64,000 nucleotides of DNA. Origin: Roseococcus sp. SYP-B2431 (GTDB taxonomy: Bacteria > Pseudomonadota > Alphaproteobacteria > Acetobacterales > Acetobacteraceae). The notes under the pieces were generated by a model. That model did no database searches, was not told the origin of the DNA, and saw only the letters and a program-made list of their open reading frames with translations. A program made the position numbers and the translations under genes. The DNA is taken from positions 124,001-188,000 of the forward strand of contig NZ_SJXD01000026.1 in assembly GCF_004336745.1 (NCBI RefSeq), read 5' to 3'. Below, piece after piece: positions 1-8,606 of this stretch (positions within the stretch are counted from its first letter, which is position 1; the number at the start of each line of letters is the position of its first letter).

Positions 1-287
1 CCGGCAACTACAGCTTCGCCCTGCACTCGGCCGGGACCGTCGACCGCCTCGTGGAGGAGGCGGTGGCCCAGGCGCCGACCGATGCGGTGATCATCCACTG
101 CACCAACTTCCGCGGGCTTCCAGGCGCGCCGGGGCTCGAGGCGCGGCTGGGTCCGCTCGTGCTGGATTCCGTGGCGGTCTCGGTCTGGGGCGCGCTGCGG
201 ACGGCTGGCGAAGGGGCGGACCTGCCGGGCGGGCGCATCTTCCGAAGAATGAGATCAGTTTCCGGCACAAATCCAAAAAATGATTGA
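1..287 (+). CDS. Asp/Glu racemase / maleate isomerase family protein, C-terminal part
   Basis: Only the last 95 or so residues are in the window; the reading frame is open from the first bases and ends with TGA at 285. The visible part has the family's second catalytic-cysteine region, DAVIIHCTNFRG, then the conserved pattern GLEARLGPLVLDSVAVSVWGALR. That pattern is typical of arylmalonate decarboxylase, maleate cis-trans isomerase and hydantoin/aspartate racemase relatives, which use paired cysteines for racemisation, isomerisation or decarboxylation. The substrate cannot be decided without the N-terminal half. An M20-type amidohydrolase and other amide-hydrolase genes lie nearby, so a role in hydantoin or dicarboxylate catabolism is possible but only inferred. 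Confidence 0.75.
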   Translation, partial: GNYSFALHSAGTVDRLVEEAVAQAPTDAVIIHCTNFRGLPGAPGLEARLGPLVLDSVAVSVWGALRTAGEGADLPGGRIFRRMRSVSGTNPKND

Positions 288-319
288 CGCTTCGTCGGGC
301 CTTCATCTATTTCCAAGCC

Positions 320-1390
320 ATGAACGCCCCGCTCCCGTCGCGCCCCGCCAAGCCGATCCTGGGCAGCGACAACGATCCGGATGGCATCTTCGTCGCCGCG
401 CGTGACGCGATCCCGATCCTGCCGACCCCACGCCTTCCCGATGCCTTCTCCTGGCCAGCGCCGATCGGTGAAAGCCTGTCCTTCCTGCCCTTGGAGTTTC
501 CGGCGGCCCAGGCCATGGCGGTCCCGGCTCCCGCGCCCTCCGCTCCGCCAGCGGTGATGGCCGAGCCGCCTCGCCCCGATCCGCCGCCGTCTGCCGTCCT
601 GTCGGAGCAGCCGGCCTTCCACCAGCCACCGCCGCAAGAGCGGATCGTCATCGAGGAGCTCGGCCTCCGCGCACTTCGCGTGACCGGCACCAGCGGCGGC
701 GACCGGCTCTTCGGCGGCCCGGGCGACGACCGGCTGGACGGTCTCGGCGGCGACGACATCCTCATGGACAGCCCCGGGCGCGACCTCCTCTACGGCGGCC
801 CCGGCCATGACACGATCCGCTACGACCTGCTGCGCGCCGAGGTGAGCCTCGACACGCGCTTCCAGCGTATCGGCCTGGAGGACGGCGAGGATCAGTATGA
901 CGGCATCGAGGTTATCGACCTGCGCGACGGCGACTGGTTCCTGACGGCGGAGGACCCGGCCGCGCTGGTGCAGCGCCTCTGGCTGGCCGCCACGGGCCAT
1001 GCACCCACGGCCGCCGAGATGATCCGCGAATCCGCCGCGCTGCAGGCCGGCGGCACGGCCGAAGCGCTGGCGGGCAGCCTCGCGACGGGTGCGGGTGAGG
1101 CGTTTCGTCTCCAGATCCAGGCCGCGCTCGACGCGCCGCGCGAAGGCGGGCTCGACCAGCCCCTCTGGGTGCCGGATGCGGACGCCCTGCTGCTCGCCCG
1201 GCTCTGCGAGCTGGGGCTGGGGGGCGCGCCGGGCCGGGATGCCTTCCTGCACTGGCTCGATGAGCTGGAGGGCGGCCGGTCCCCGACCTCCCTGGCGGCG
1301 GAGCTGCTGGCCACGCCCGAGGGGCAGGCCCAAGCCGCCTATGCCGATGGCCAGGCGCTGGCCCTGGCCGCGGCGTCGTGGATGTTATAG
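320..1390 (+). CDS. RTX-like glycine-rich repeat protein with DUF4214-type C-terminus
   Basis: About 356 residues from the ATG at 320; a TTG at 284 in the same frame would add 12 residues, and neither start has a clear Shine-Dalgarno site. Residues 1-110 are rich in Pro and Ala. Residues about 122-165 hold calcium-binding nonapeptide repeats of the RTX type (GGDRLFGGPGDDRLDGLGGDD, then LYGGPGHDTI). The rest resembles the helical DUF4214 domain often found at the C-terminus of alphaproteobacterial RTX proteins, with a module near residues 205-320. Such proteins are usually exported by type I secretion, but no secretion genes are adjacent and the repeat block is short. The function is unknown. 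The 3' end lies 65 bp upstream of the TonB receptor start. Confidence 0.6.
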   Translation: MNAPLPSRPAKPILGSDNDPDGIFVAARDAIPILPTPRLPDAFSWPAPIGESLSFLPLEFPAAQAMAVPAPAPSAPPAVMAEPPRPDPPPSAVLSEQPAFHQPPPQERIVIEELGLRALRVTGTSGGDRLFGGPGDDRLDGLGGDDILMDSPGRDLLYGGPGHDTIRYDLLRAEVSLDTRFQRIGLEDGEDQYDGIEVIDLRDGDWFLTAEDPAALVQRLWLAATGHAPTAAEMIRESAALQAGGTAEALAGSLATGAGEAFRLQIQAALDAPREGGLDQPLWVPDADALLLARLCELGLGGAPGRDAFLHWLDELEGGRSPTSLAAELLATPEGQAQAAYADGQALALAAASWML

Positions 1391-1410
1391 CATCCGTCTT
1401 GTCAGATAGA

Positions 1411-1427
1411 ATGTTATAGTATTACAT
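1411..1427. promoter_or_regulatory. Candidate Zur operator upstream of the TonB-dependent receptor
   Basis: The 17-bp sequence ATGTTATAGTATTACAT is a near-perfect inverted repeat (ATGT-ATA-TAT-ACAT symmetric, two arm mismatches). It matches the TGTTAT...ATAACA style of alphaproteobacterial Zur boxes and lies 29 bp before the ATG at 1456. TATAGT inside it (1415-1420) could be the -10 hexamer, so zinc-bound Zur would block transcription. A partial half-site ATGTTATAG also occurs at 1382-1390. The assignment rests on the motif and on the His-rich receptor downstream. Confidence 0.6.
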
Positions 1428-1429
1428 AT

Positions 1430-1448
1430 CCCCTGAACGCCTCAGGGG
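1430..1448 (+). promoter_or_regulatory. Leader hairpin masking the receptor ribosome binding site
   Basis: CCCCTGA (1430-1436) and TCAGGGG (1442-1448) form a perfect 7-bp stem with a 5-nt loop. The 3' arm carries the only purine-rich ribosome binding site (CAGGGG), 7 nt before the ATG at 1456. The hairpin could limit translation or act as a weak attenuator. This is read from the sequence; its function is inferred. Confidence 0.4.
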
Positions 1449-1455
1449 TCCTGTC

Positions 1456-3603
1456 ATGCGCCTTTCGCCGATCTGGTTTCTCGCCGGCCTCGTGCCGCCG
1501 CTCGCTTCGATCGGGACGCCGCTCGCCCAGGCCGTGGATTCCATCACCCTGCCGCAGATGTCGGTGACCGCCAGCCCCGTCGCGGGCGACCAGCCCGGCA
1601 GCTTCCTCCCCGTCACCACCCTCGACCAGGCGCGCATCGCCGCCGACCCAGCCCGCTCCCTCGGCGACCTGATGCGCGACGAGCCCGGGCTCACCTCGAC
1701 CAGCTTCGCGCCCGGCGCCAGCCGTCCCGTCATCCGCGGCCTCGACAACTTCCGGGTACGCCTCCAGGAGAACGGCTTCGGCGCCGGCGACGTTTCCGCC
1801 TATGGCGAGGACCATGCCGTGCCGCTGGATCCGATGAGCGCCGAGCGGATCGAGGTGATCCGCGGCCCGGCCTCGCTGCGCTGGGGCTCGCAGGCGATCG
1901 GCGGTGTGGTGAACGTCATCAACAACCGCATCCCGACCAGCCTGCCCGACCAGGCGGTGAAGGGCCGCGTCTCCGGCGGCTGGAACAGCGGCAGCCGCGG
2001 CTGGGACGGCGTTGCCAGCGCCGATGTCCGCGCGGGCAATGTGGTGGTGCACGGCGACGTCTTCGGCCGCCACGACGGCGACTACGCCATCCCGGGCGGC
2101 CGGCGGCAGGCCAATAGCGGCGTGCGGACCGATGGCGGCTCGATGGGCCTCAGCTACTTCTTCGACCAGGGCTTCATCGGCGCCTCGGTCTCCCGCTTCA
2201 CCAGCCTCTACGGCATCCCCGGCGGCGAGGAGGCGGCGCTCGGCACCCAGATCCGCATGGAGCAGACCCGCTGGGCGAGCCGCGGCGAATACAGGCCCGG
2301 CTCCGGCCCGGTCCGCAGCGTGAACTTCTGGCTGGGCTACACGACCTACCGGCACGAGGAGATCGGCGCGGAGCACGATCACGCCCACCACCATCACCAC
2401 GATCACGATCACGATCACGATCATGACCACGCGGAGCCCGCCGCCCGCGGCCGGCATGTGCATGGCTCGTTCCGCAACCGGTCATGGGACGGCCGGCTGG
2501 AGCTTCAGCACATGCCGGCCGCGATCCGCCTGGGCGAATTGAACGGGACGCTGGGCTTCTCAATCGAGCGCGAGGCCCTGCGCACCACCGGCGAGTTCCT
2601 GGAATACCTTCCGCCCGCCACCACCGAGCGCTACGCCGGCTACGTCTTCGAGGAGCTGAGTCTCACGCCGGCCCTGCGATTGCAGGCGGCCGCGCGCATC
2701 GAATTCGTGCGGCTCGATGGCTCGACCGCCGGATTCCCCCAAGGCAACCTCCCGCTCTCCGGGGACCAGGAGCTGGAGAACGCCGCGCGGCGGCGCGGCT
2801 TCACCCCCGTGAGCTTCAGCCTCGGTGCCCTGCACGACCTCCCCTGGGGCTTGCAGGCAAGGGCCACGGCGCAGTACGTGCAGCGCGCGCCGAGCGCCGC
2901 CGAACTCTTCGCGCGGGGGGCGCATCATGCCTCCGGCACCTTCGACATCGGCAACCCGAACCTCCGCAAGGAAGCGGCCACGACGCTCGAGCTCGGCCTC
3001 GCGCGCCAGGCCGGCGGCTTCCGCTTCGACGCCAGCGCCTACTACTCGCGCTTCAACGGCTTCATCACCCGCGCGCTGACCGGCAACAGCTGCGGCGAGT
3101 CCTTCTCCTCCTGCGCCCCGGGCGGCGATGGCGAGTTCCGCCAGGTCGCCTATGGCCAGCGCGACGCGAGCTTCTACGGCTTCCAGGGGCGGGCCGAGCA
3201 GGACGTGCTGCAGCTCGGTGGCGGCACGGCCGGCGTCTCCGCCCGCTACGATTTCGTGCGCGCCGAATTCGCCAACGGCGCCGGCAATGTGCCGCGCATC
3301 CCGCCGCATCGGCTAGGCGCGGGCGTCTGGTGGCGCAGCCCGACCTGGAACGCGGCGCTGGACTACCTGCACGCCTTCGACCAGACGCGCACCGGCGCGA
3401 ACGAAACCCGCACCGAGGGCTACGACCTGCTGAACCTGCGCGTCGGCTACACGCGGCAGCTGGGCGGCACGCGGGCGGTGAACCTCTCCGTCATCGGCAG
3501 CAACCTGCTGGATTCCGACATGCGAAACGCGGCCTCCTTCAAGAAGGACGAGGTGCTGCTGCCCGGGCGCGCCGTGCGGCTGCTGGCGACCTTCACCTTC
3601 TGA
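1456..3603 (+). CDS. TonB-dependent receptor, ZnuD-like, probable zinc uptake
   Basis: This is a 715-residue outer-membrane receptor. A signal peptide ends near residue 26 (ALAQA-like region), a plug domain follows at about residues 50-155 (VIRGLDNFRVRLQENG, then ERIEVIRGPASLRWGSQAIGGVVNVI), and the rest is a beta-barrel ending in the C-terminal aromatic LLATFTF. A His/Asp-rich stretch at about residues 307-326 falls in a predicted extracellular loop, as in the Neisseria zinc receptor ZnuD. With the Zur-type operator just upstream this points to zinc (or zinc-chelate) uptake; cobalt or another metal remains possible. The ATG at 1456 has its ribosome site in a hairpin. A terminator-like hairpin follows at 3816. 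Confidence 0.85.
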   Translation: MRLSPIWFLAGLVPPLASIGTPLAQAVDSITLPQMSVTASPVAGDQPGSFLPVTTLDQARIAADPARSLGDLMRDEPGLTSTSFAPGASRPVIRGLDNFRVRLQENGFGAGDVSAYGEDHAVPLDPMSAERIEVIRGPASLRWGSQAIGGVVNVINNRIPTSLPDQAVKGRVSGGWNSGSRGWDGVASADVRAGNVVVHGDVFGRHDGDYAIPGGRRQANSGVRTDGGSMGLSYFFDQGFIGASVSRFTSLYGIPGGEEAALGTQIRMEQTRWASRGEYRPGSGPVRSVNFWLGYTTYRHEEIGAEHDHAHHHHHDHDHDHDHDHAEPAARGRHVHGSFRNRSWDGRLELQHMPAAIRLGELNGTLGFSIEREALRTTGEFLEYLPPATTERYAGYVFEELSLTPALRLQAAARIEFVRLDGSTAGFPQGNLPLSGDQELENAARRRGFTPVSFSLGALHDLPWGLQARATAQYVQRAPSAAELFARGAHHASGTFDIGNPNLRKEAATTLELGLARQAGGFRFDASAYYSRFNGFITRALTGNSCGESFSSCAPGGDGEFRQVAYGQRDASFYGFQGRAEQDVLQLGGGTAGVSARYDFVRAEFANGAGNVPRIPPHRLGAGVWWRSPTWNAALDYLHAFDQTRTGANETRTEGYDLLNLRVGYTRQLGGTRAVNLSVIGSNLLDSDMRNAASFKKDEVLLPGRAVRLLATFTF
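2401..2430 (+). repeat. Six-base GATCAC microsatellite coding for the His-Asp loop
   Basis: Five consecutive hexamers, three GATCAC followed by the variants GATCAT and GACCAC, encode alternating Asp-His within the receptor's metal-binding loop. A further GATCAC lies at 2377. In-frame slippage here would lengthen or shorten the loop without breaking the gene. Confidence 0.65.
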
Positions 3604-3815
3604 TGGCCGCCATGTCTCGCGACGCGGTTCGCCGCCTTCGCGGAGGCCTCTTTCCGGCGATACGGCGGCAAGCTGCCGCATGTCGCCGCCCGGGCCCCGA
3701 CCTTGGGCTGCGATTCGACAGCCCGAAGGTGACGAGGCCGCGCCCCTCGATGCGCCAGGCGGGATTCCAGGCGATCTCCCAGGCATGCTCATCAGACCAC
3801 CCGCGCGGGGTAGGA

Positions 3816-3847
3816 CGGGCTGGCTACCGAAACCGGCCCGCCTTTTT
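3816..3847 (+). terminator. Rho-independent terminator after the TonB receptor
   Basis: CGGGCtGG (3816-3823) pairs with CCgGCCCG (3833-3840), with one internal mismatch and a 9-nt loop, followed by CCTTTTT. It lies in the 288-bp gap between the convergent receptor and amidohydrolase genes. The rest of that gap shows nothing clear. Confidence 0.6.
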
Positions 3848-3891
3848 CGACGATGGAAGCCTAGGCTCCTCCGGCCGTCCCCGCAGACCGC

Positions 3892-5127
3892 TCACGCCAG
3901 GCCGCCCGCCGCCTCGATCACGGCCGGCCCCATGGCCGCCAGGCCCGCCGCGCACCATTCGCGCGAGATGCTCTCGGACGGATGGTGGCTGACGCCGCCA
4001 TCGCACGGAATGAACATGAGCGCCGAAGGCACCACGATCCCGACATGCAGCGCATCCTGCGGGATCGGGCCCGGCATGTCGCGATGCCGCAGCTGCGCGG
4101 CGCCTGCCGCGCGCCGCAGGGAATCGAGCAGCTTCGGCGCGAAGGGGACGCGCGGATAGCCGCCCGCGCGCTCGATCTCGACGCGCACGCCCCGGCGAGC
4201 GGCGAGCTCGGCGACGTCTTCGCGGAAGGCGGCCGTCATGCGCGCATTCCCGTCCTCATCCGGATGGCGGATATTCGCCGCGACGCGCACCACGGAGGGG
4301 ATGTTGCCGCGCGCGTCCGGCTCCAGCGTCAGGCGCGTGGCCGTGGCCATGCCGCCGGTCGCGATCGCGATGCGCTCCAGGGCCAGCACCAGCTCCGAGG
4401 CGGCCGCCAACGCATCCTGCCGCCCCGCCATGGGCGAGCCGACATGCCCGTCGCGGCCGGTGAACACCAGGGTCCACTGCTCGACGCCGATGCAATGGGT
4501 GACGATGCCGATGGGGATGCCCTCGCGCTCCAGGATCGGCCCCTGCTCGATATGCGCCTCGTAATAGGCGGCGAAGTTCCGGGCCATCGCCGGATCGGCG
4601 TCGCCGGCCCAGCCCGTCTGCCGCAGCGCATCGCCATAGGTGATCGAGGGGTCGAAATTGTCCGGCGCGGCCAGCACCTTCGCCTCGTCGATGAGGCCCA
4701 TCGCGCCACCGCTCGCCGACATGGAGGGGCTGAAGCGCGAGCCCTCCTCGTTCGTCCAGTTCACCACGGTGATCGGCGCCCTCGTGCGCCGCCCGGCCTC
4801 ATGCAAGGCGCGCAGGATCTCCAGCCCCAGCAGCACGCCGTAGGGACCGTCGTACCTGCCGCCGGTGGGCACGCTGTCGAGATGGCTGCCGACGGCGACC
4901 GGCGCGGCCCCGGGATCGGCGCCCGCATAGGTGAGGTACATGCTGCCGAGCCGGTCCACCTCCACGCTGCAGCCCGCGGCCAGGCCCCAGTCGCGCAGCA
5001 GCGCGCGAGCCTCGGTATCCTCGGCGGAGAGGGCGAGGCGCCTGACGCCGCCATCGGGCGTCGCGCCGATGCGCGCCATCTCCTCGAGGCTCCGCCAGAA
5101 GCGGTCTGGCGAGAAGGGAATGCTCAT
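3892..5127 (-). CDS. M20-type Zn-dependent amidohydrolase (N-carbamoyl amino acid / allantoate hydrolase family)
   Basis: A 411-residue cytosolic enzyme that hydrolyses N-carbamoyl amino acids or ureido compounds. The metal-site motifs are in order: GSHLDSVPTGGRYDGPYG near residues 80-97, WTNEEGSRFSPSMSASG near 125-141, AHIEQGPILE near 190, and the C-terminal SHHPSES. The length is usual for this family (HyuC, AllC, beta-ureidopropionase), which is a two-metal dimeric hydrolase; the substrate cannot be told from sequence. The ATG at 5127 begins MSIPFS; the frame stays open further upstream, but that stretch has no family similarity. It is divergent from the gamma-glutamyltransferase across a 245-bp gap with no evident operator. 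The racemase-type fragment at the window start might serve the same pathway. Confidence 0.85.
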   Translation of the reverse strand: MSIPFSPDRFWRSLEEMARIGATPDGGVRRLALSAEDTEARALLRDWGLAAGCSVEVDRLGSMYLTYAGADPGAAPVAVGSHLDSVPTGGRYDGPYGVLLGLEILRALHEAGRRTRAPITVVNWTNEEGSRFSPSMSASGGAMGLIDEAKVLAAPDNFDPSITYGDALRQTGWAGDADPAMARNFAAYYEAHIEQGPILEREGIPIGIVTHCIGVEQWTLVFTGRDGHVGSPMAGRQDALAAASELVLALERIAIATGGMATATRLTLEPDARGNIPSVVRVAANIRHPDEDGNARMTAAFREDVAELAARRGVRVEIERAGGYPRVPFAPKLLDSLRRAAGAAQLRHRDMPGPIPQDALHVGIVVPSALMFIPCDGGVSHHPSESISREWCAAGLAAMGPAVIEAAGGLA

Positions 5128-5372
5128 TCTGCGTTCTCCGGCCAGCCGGCGCGGTGACCTGCACCATGCCGGCGGAAGTTCTGGATGACGGGCGCGCGCT
5201 GCCGCGATCGGGATGTCCTGCCCGCCCATAGTGCGTGCATATGCGGCGGCGTGAAGGTCGGCGGGTGCGGCGGGATCGCGCTGCCGGTCACCGGCGGATG
5301 CCGGCGCGTGCAGCCTGACGCGGAAAGCGGCATCCCCCTTGCGGCATCCCCGGCCTCGGGCGAGCCTGCCGC

Positions 5373-7031
5373 ATGACATCCTGGCAGGCCCGCGCGGGCA
5401 CCACCTTCTCCACCCAGAAGCAGCCCGCCTTCGGCGCGCGCGGCATGGTCGTCACCAACCATCCCGCCGCCAGCGCCGCCGGCGCCCAGATGCTGGCCGA
5501 GGGCGGCAACGCGGTGGACGCCGCCGTCGCCGCCATCCTGGCGCTCACCGTCTGCGAGCCGATGATGGTGGGGATGTTCGGCGGCGGCCTCATGCACATC
5601 GCCTCGCCCGACGGCAGCCACGACGTGCTGGACGGCATGGCCACCTGCCCGCTCAACTCGCGGCCCGAGATGTTCGAGGGGCGCGACCCGCGCAGGCAGA
5701 CGCTGGGCGCGCTATCGGTCGCGGTGCCGGGCAACCTGCTGGCCTGGGAGGCCGGGCTGAAGCGGCACGGCCGCTTCTCCATGGCCGATGTCATCGAGCC
5801 GGCCATCCGCCTCGCCTCCAAGGGCTTCGAGGCGAGCGGCTACCTGCACGAATGCATCGCCGAGACCGCTGCCGACCTCAGGCTCGACGCCACCATCGCA
5901 CGCATCTTCCTGGCCGACGGCGCGCCCATCCCCGCCGGCACGCGCGTGGTCAACGAGGCGCTGGCCGACAGCCTGCGCGCCGTGGCGCGGGAGGGCGCGG
6001 CCGCCCTCCACGAGGGCGACCTCGGCACCTCCGCCTCCATCGACCTGGCGCGCAAGGGCGGCATCATCACCACCGACGACCTCGCCGCCGCCCGCATGAT
6101 CCGGCGCGAGGCCGTGCGCGGCACCTACCGCGGCATCGAGGTCTACGGCCCGCCGCCGCCCTCGGCCGGCGGCGTGCACGTGCTGCAGATGCTGAACCTG
6201 CTGGAGGCCTATGACATCGCGGCCAGCGGCTTCGGCACGCCGGGGACGCTGCACCTCATCGCGGAGGCCCTGAAGATGGCCTTCGCAGATCGCGCGGTGG
6301 CGACGGCCGATCCGGCCTTCGTGGACGTTCCGGTGGCCAAGCTCATCAGCAAGGACTACGCGGCCGAGCGCCGCGCCTTCCTGGACCTGGCCCGTGCCAG
6401 GGCCTGGTCGCCGGGCCTCCAGGCCATGGAGAGCGCCAACACCACGCATATCACGGTGGCCGATCACGAAGGGCGGATCGCCTGCTGCACGCATACGATC
6501 AACAGCCTCTTCGGCGCCAAGATCATGCTGCCGGAGAGCGGGCTGATCCCGAACAACTACATGGCGCTCTTCGACCCGCGCCCGGGGCTGGCGCAGTCCA
6601 TCGAGCCGGGCAAGCGCATCACCACCTCCATGTCGCCGCTGATCCTACGCAGGGACGGCAAGCCCTATGCTGCGCTGGGCCTGCCCGGCGGGCTGCGCAT
6701 CTTCGCCTCGACCTTCCAGGCGGTGATGAACCTGATCGACCACGGCATGTCGCTGCAGGAGGCGGTGGAGGCCCCGCGCCTCTGGACCATGGGCGGGCCG
6801 GTGGAGATGGAGGGCGGCTTCTCCGCCGGGACGCGGGCGGCGCTGGAGGCGATGGGGCACCAGCCGGTGGCGATGCCGCATGTTGCGGGCGGGATGGGCG
6901 CCATCCGCTGGCACGCAGATGGGCTGATGGAGGGCGCCTCCTGCTGGCGGGCTGACGGCGCGCCGGTGGCGATCGGCGGCGGGCCGGCGCGGAGCGGGGT
7001 GCGGTTCTGGCCGGATGCGCCGAAGGCCTGA
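5373..7031 (+). CDS. Gamma-glutamyltransferase family protein
   Basis: A 552-residue member of the N-terminal nucleophile GGT family, which cleaves the gamma-glutamyl bond of glutathione or transfers the glutamyl group. The N-terminal half has [25 protein letters not shown] (residues about 27-51) and the glycine-rich MFGGGL. The self-cleavage site and nucleophile threonine lie in [13 protein letters not shown] near residues 350-362, followed by the small-subunit motif [16 protein letters not shown]. No signal peptide is visible (start [12 protein letters not shown]), so it looks cytoplasmic, like many alphaproteobacterial GGT paralogues. It is followed directly by a strong terminator. A fused 5-oxoprolinase-like gene 44 kb downstream could act on the product, but linkage is only inferred. 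Confidence 0.85.
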   Translation: MTSWQARAGTTFSTQKQPAFGARGMVVTNHPAASAAGAQMLAEGGNAVDAAVAAILALTVCEPMMVGMFGGGLMHIASPDGSHDVLDGMATCPLNSRPEMFEGRDPRRQTLGALSVAVPGNLLAWEAGLKRHGRFSMADVIEPAIRLASKGFEASGYLHECIAETAADLRLDATIARIFLADGAPIPAGTRVVNEALADSLRAVAREGAAALHEGDLGTSASIDLARKGGIITTDDLAAARMIRREAVRGTYRGIEVYGPPPPSAGGVHVLQMLNLLEAYDIAASGFGTPGTLHLIAEALKMAFADRAVATADPAFVDVPVAKLISKDYAAERRAFLDLARARAWSPGLQAMESANTTHITVADHEGRIACCTHTINSLFGAKIMLPESGLIPNNYMALFDPRPGLAQSIEPGKRITTSMSPLILRRDGKPYAALGLPGGLRIFASTFQAVMNLIDHGMSLQEAVEAPRLWTMGGPVEMEGGFSAGTRAALEAMGHQPVAMPHVAGGMGAIRWHADGLMEGASCWRADGAPVAIGGGPARSGVRFWPDAPKA

Positions 7032-7033
7032 AG

Positions 7034-7056
7034 CCAACGGATGCTCCGTTGGTTTT
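7034..7056 (+). terminator. Rho-independent terminator between the GGT gene and glyQ
   Basis: CCAACGGA (7034-7041), loop TGC, TCCGTTGG (7045-7052), then TTTT. The eight perfect pairs extend by A-T and G-T pairs outward. It starts three bases after the GGT stop, so glyQ must have its own promoter or depend on read-through. Confidence 0.75.
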
Positions 7057-7084
7057 CGGCCTCCACGGGGCTATGAAGCGCGCG

Positions 7085-7945
7085 ATGACGAAAAAGCCCC
7101 TCTCCTTCCAGCAGATGATCCTGACCCTGCACGACTACTGGTCGTCGCAGGGCTGCCTGATCCTTCAGCCTTACGACATGGAGATGGGCGCCGGCACCTT
7201 TCATCCGGCGACCACCCTGCGCGCCCTCGGCCCGCAGCCCTGGAGCGCGGCCTATGTGCAGCCTTCGCGCCGCCCCTCCGATGGCCGCTACGGCGAGAAC
7301 CCGAACCGGCTGCAGCACTACTACCAGTACCAGGTCATCATGAAGCCGAGCCCGCGCGACCCGCAGGCCATGCTGCTGGAGAGCTACCGCGCCCTCGGCC
7401 TCGATCCCGCCCTGCACGACATCCGCTTCGTGGAAGACGACTGGGAAAGCCCGACCCTGGGCGCCTGGGGCCTCGGCTGGGAGGTCTGGTGCGACGGGAT
7501 GGAGGTGACGCAGTTCACCTATTTCCAGCAGGTCGGGGGCATCCCCTGCGAGGTGCCGTCCTGCGAGCTCACCTACGGGCTCGAACGGCTGGCCATGTAC
7601 ATCCAGGGCGTGGAGAACGTCTACGACCTCGATTTCAACGGCCGCGGCGTGACCTATGGCGAGGTCTTCCTGCGCGCCGAGAAGGAATACAGCGCCCACA
7701 ACTTCGAATTCGCTAACGTGACGCTGCTCAAGCGGCAGTTCGAGGAGGCGGAGCAGGAATGCGCCGCCCTCGTCTCGCACGGCCTGGCGATGCCGGCCTA
7801 TGACCAGTGCATCAAGGCGAGCCACCGCTTCAACCTGCTGGACGCGCGCGGCGCCATCAGCGTGACCGAGCGGGCCGCCTATATCGGCCGCGTGCGGACG
7901 CTGGCGAAGGCCTGCTGCGAAAGCTGGCTGGCGGGCGCGGCCTAG
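7085..7945 (+). CDS. glyQ: Glycyl-tRNA synthetase alpha subunit
   Basis: The 286-residue catalytic subunit of the bacterial alpha2-beta2 glycyl-tRNA synthetase, which makes Gly-tRNA(Gly). The sequence is highly characteristic: [35 protein letters not shown] at the start, then [35 protein letters not shown] and [20 protein letters not shown]. The start at 7085 ([10 protein letters not shown]) matches the family; ATGs at 7073 and 7049 in the same frame would add non-conserved residues. The gene is normally followed directly by glyS. Here a vapBC pair separates them, beginning 27 bp after the glyQ stop. Confidence 0.97.
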   Translation: MTKKPLSFQQMILTLHDYWSSQGCLILQPYDMEMGAGTFHPATTLRALGPQPWSAAYVQPSRRPSDGRYGENPNRLQHYYQYQVIMKPSPRDPQAMLLESYRALGLDPALHDIRFVEDDWESPTLGAWGLGWEVWCDGMEVTQFTYFQQVGGIPCEVPSCELTYGLERLAMYIQGVENVYDLDFNGRGVTYGEVFLRAEKEYSAHNFEFANVTLLKRQFEEAEQECAALVSHGLAMPAYDQCIKASHRFNLLDARGAISVTERAAYIGRVRTLAKACCESWLAGAA

Positions 7946-7971
7946 GGTAGAATCTTCGCGGAGGTTCTACC
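7946..7971. promoter_or_regulatory. Inverted repeat and ribosome site before vapB (probable VapBC operator)
   Basis: GGTAGAA (7946-7952) and TTCTACC (7965-7971) are perfect 7-bp arms that fill the whole glyQ-vapB gap and end on the base before the ATG. The spacer holds the vapB ribosome site GCGGAGG. TAGAAT at 7948-7953 could be a -10 box. VapBC complexes usually repress through such palindromes; as RNA, the same repeat would cage the ribosome site. The role is inferred. Confidence 0.5.
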
Positions 7972-8220
7972 ATGGGCCAGTTGAACATCAAGGACGACGA
8001 GCTCATCGCCAAGGCCAAGCGCCTGGCGGAGCGGCGGGGCACGACGACGACGGGCGCCCTACGCCTGGCGCTGGACGAGGCGCTGGCGCGCGACGAGGCG
8101 GAGATCGCCCGCCGCATCGCGGCGATCCGAGCCATTTCGGAGGAAGCGAGCAAGCATGTCTTGCCAGGCAGGACGAGCGATCACTCCGACCTCTACGACG
8201 AGCATGGCGCGCCCAAGTGA
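7972..8220 (+). CDS. vapB: VapB-type antitoxin (Rv0623-like)
   Basis: An 82-residue antitoxin with an N-terminal ribbon-helix-helix-like segment (MGQLNIKDDELIAKAKRLAERRGTT) that should bind DNA, a helical middle (residues 25-55), and an acidic C-tail ending DLYDEHGAPK. That tail is the usual toxin-binding end of PSK-type VapB proteins. The ribosome site GGAGG lies 7 nt before the ATG. Its last four bases overlap the toxin start (GTGA), giving the translational coupling normal for such pairs. It lies between glyQ and glyS, which is not the usual arrangement. Confidence 0.85.
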   Translation: MGQLNIKDDELIAKAKRLAERRGTTTTGALRLALDEALARDEAEIARRIAAIRAISEEASKHVLPGRTSDHSDLYDEHGAPK

Positions 8221-8606
8221 TCGTCGACACCTCAGCGCTGATTTCCATCCTCTTCCGGGAGGCGGATGCGCCACGCTTCACGGTGGCGCTGGGCGCGGCC
8301 AGCAATCCCGTCATATCCGCCGTCACGCTGGTCGAGACGACGATCGTCTCCGAAGGGCGGAGCACCCCGCAGATGGTGGGACAGCTGGAGGCGCTTCTGC
8401 ATGACGCCGGCGTGGAGATCGTGCCGGTCACGGCGGAGCAGGCCCGCATCGCCCAGGACGGCTGGCGCCGCTACGGCAAGGGCCGCCACCCCGCCGGCCT
8501 CAATTTCGGCGACTGCTTTGCCTATGCTCTCGCTAAGAGCCGCGACGAACCCCTCCTCTTCAAGGGCGATGATTTCGCCCAGACCGATGTGAAGGCCGCC
8601 ATCTAG
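8217..8606 (+). CDS. vapC: VapC-type PIN-domain ribonuclease toxin
   Basis: A 129-residue PIN-domain toxin starting with GTG at 8217. The Mg-binding acidic residues of the fold are present: D4 (IVDTSAL), E40 (TLVETT), D99 (LNFGDCFAYALA) and D118 or D119 (LFKGDDF). VapC enzymes are site-specific RNases, often cutting tRNAs or rRNA, held inactive by VapB. The residues look intact, so the toxin is probably functional. The TAG stop at 8604-8606 shares its last G with the GTG start of glyS, so ribosomes finishing VapC are positioned to start GlyS. This couples a toxin gene to an essential subunit. Confidence 0.9.
   Translation: MIVDTSALISILFREADAPRFTVALGAASNPVISAVTLVETTIVSEGRSTPQMVGQLEALLHDAGVEIVPVTAEQARIAQDGWRRYGKGRHPAGLNFGDCFAYALAKSRDEPLLFKGDDFAQTDVKAAI

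Noticed and set aside
5128-5372. Riboswitch or operator in the gap before the gamma-glutamyltransferase gene
   Set aside because: I found no conserved fold or palindrome that I could support.
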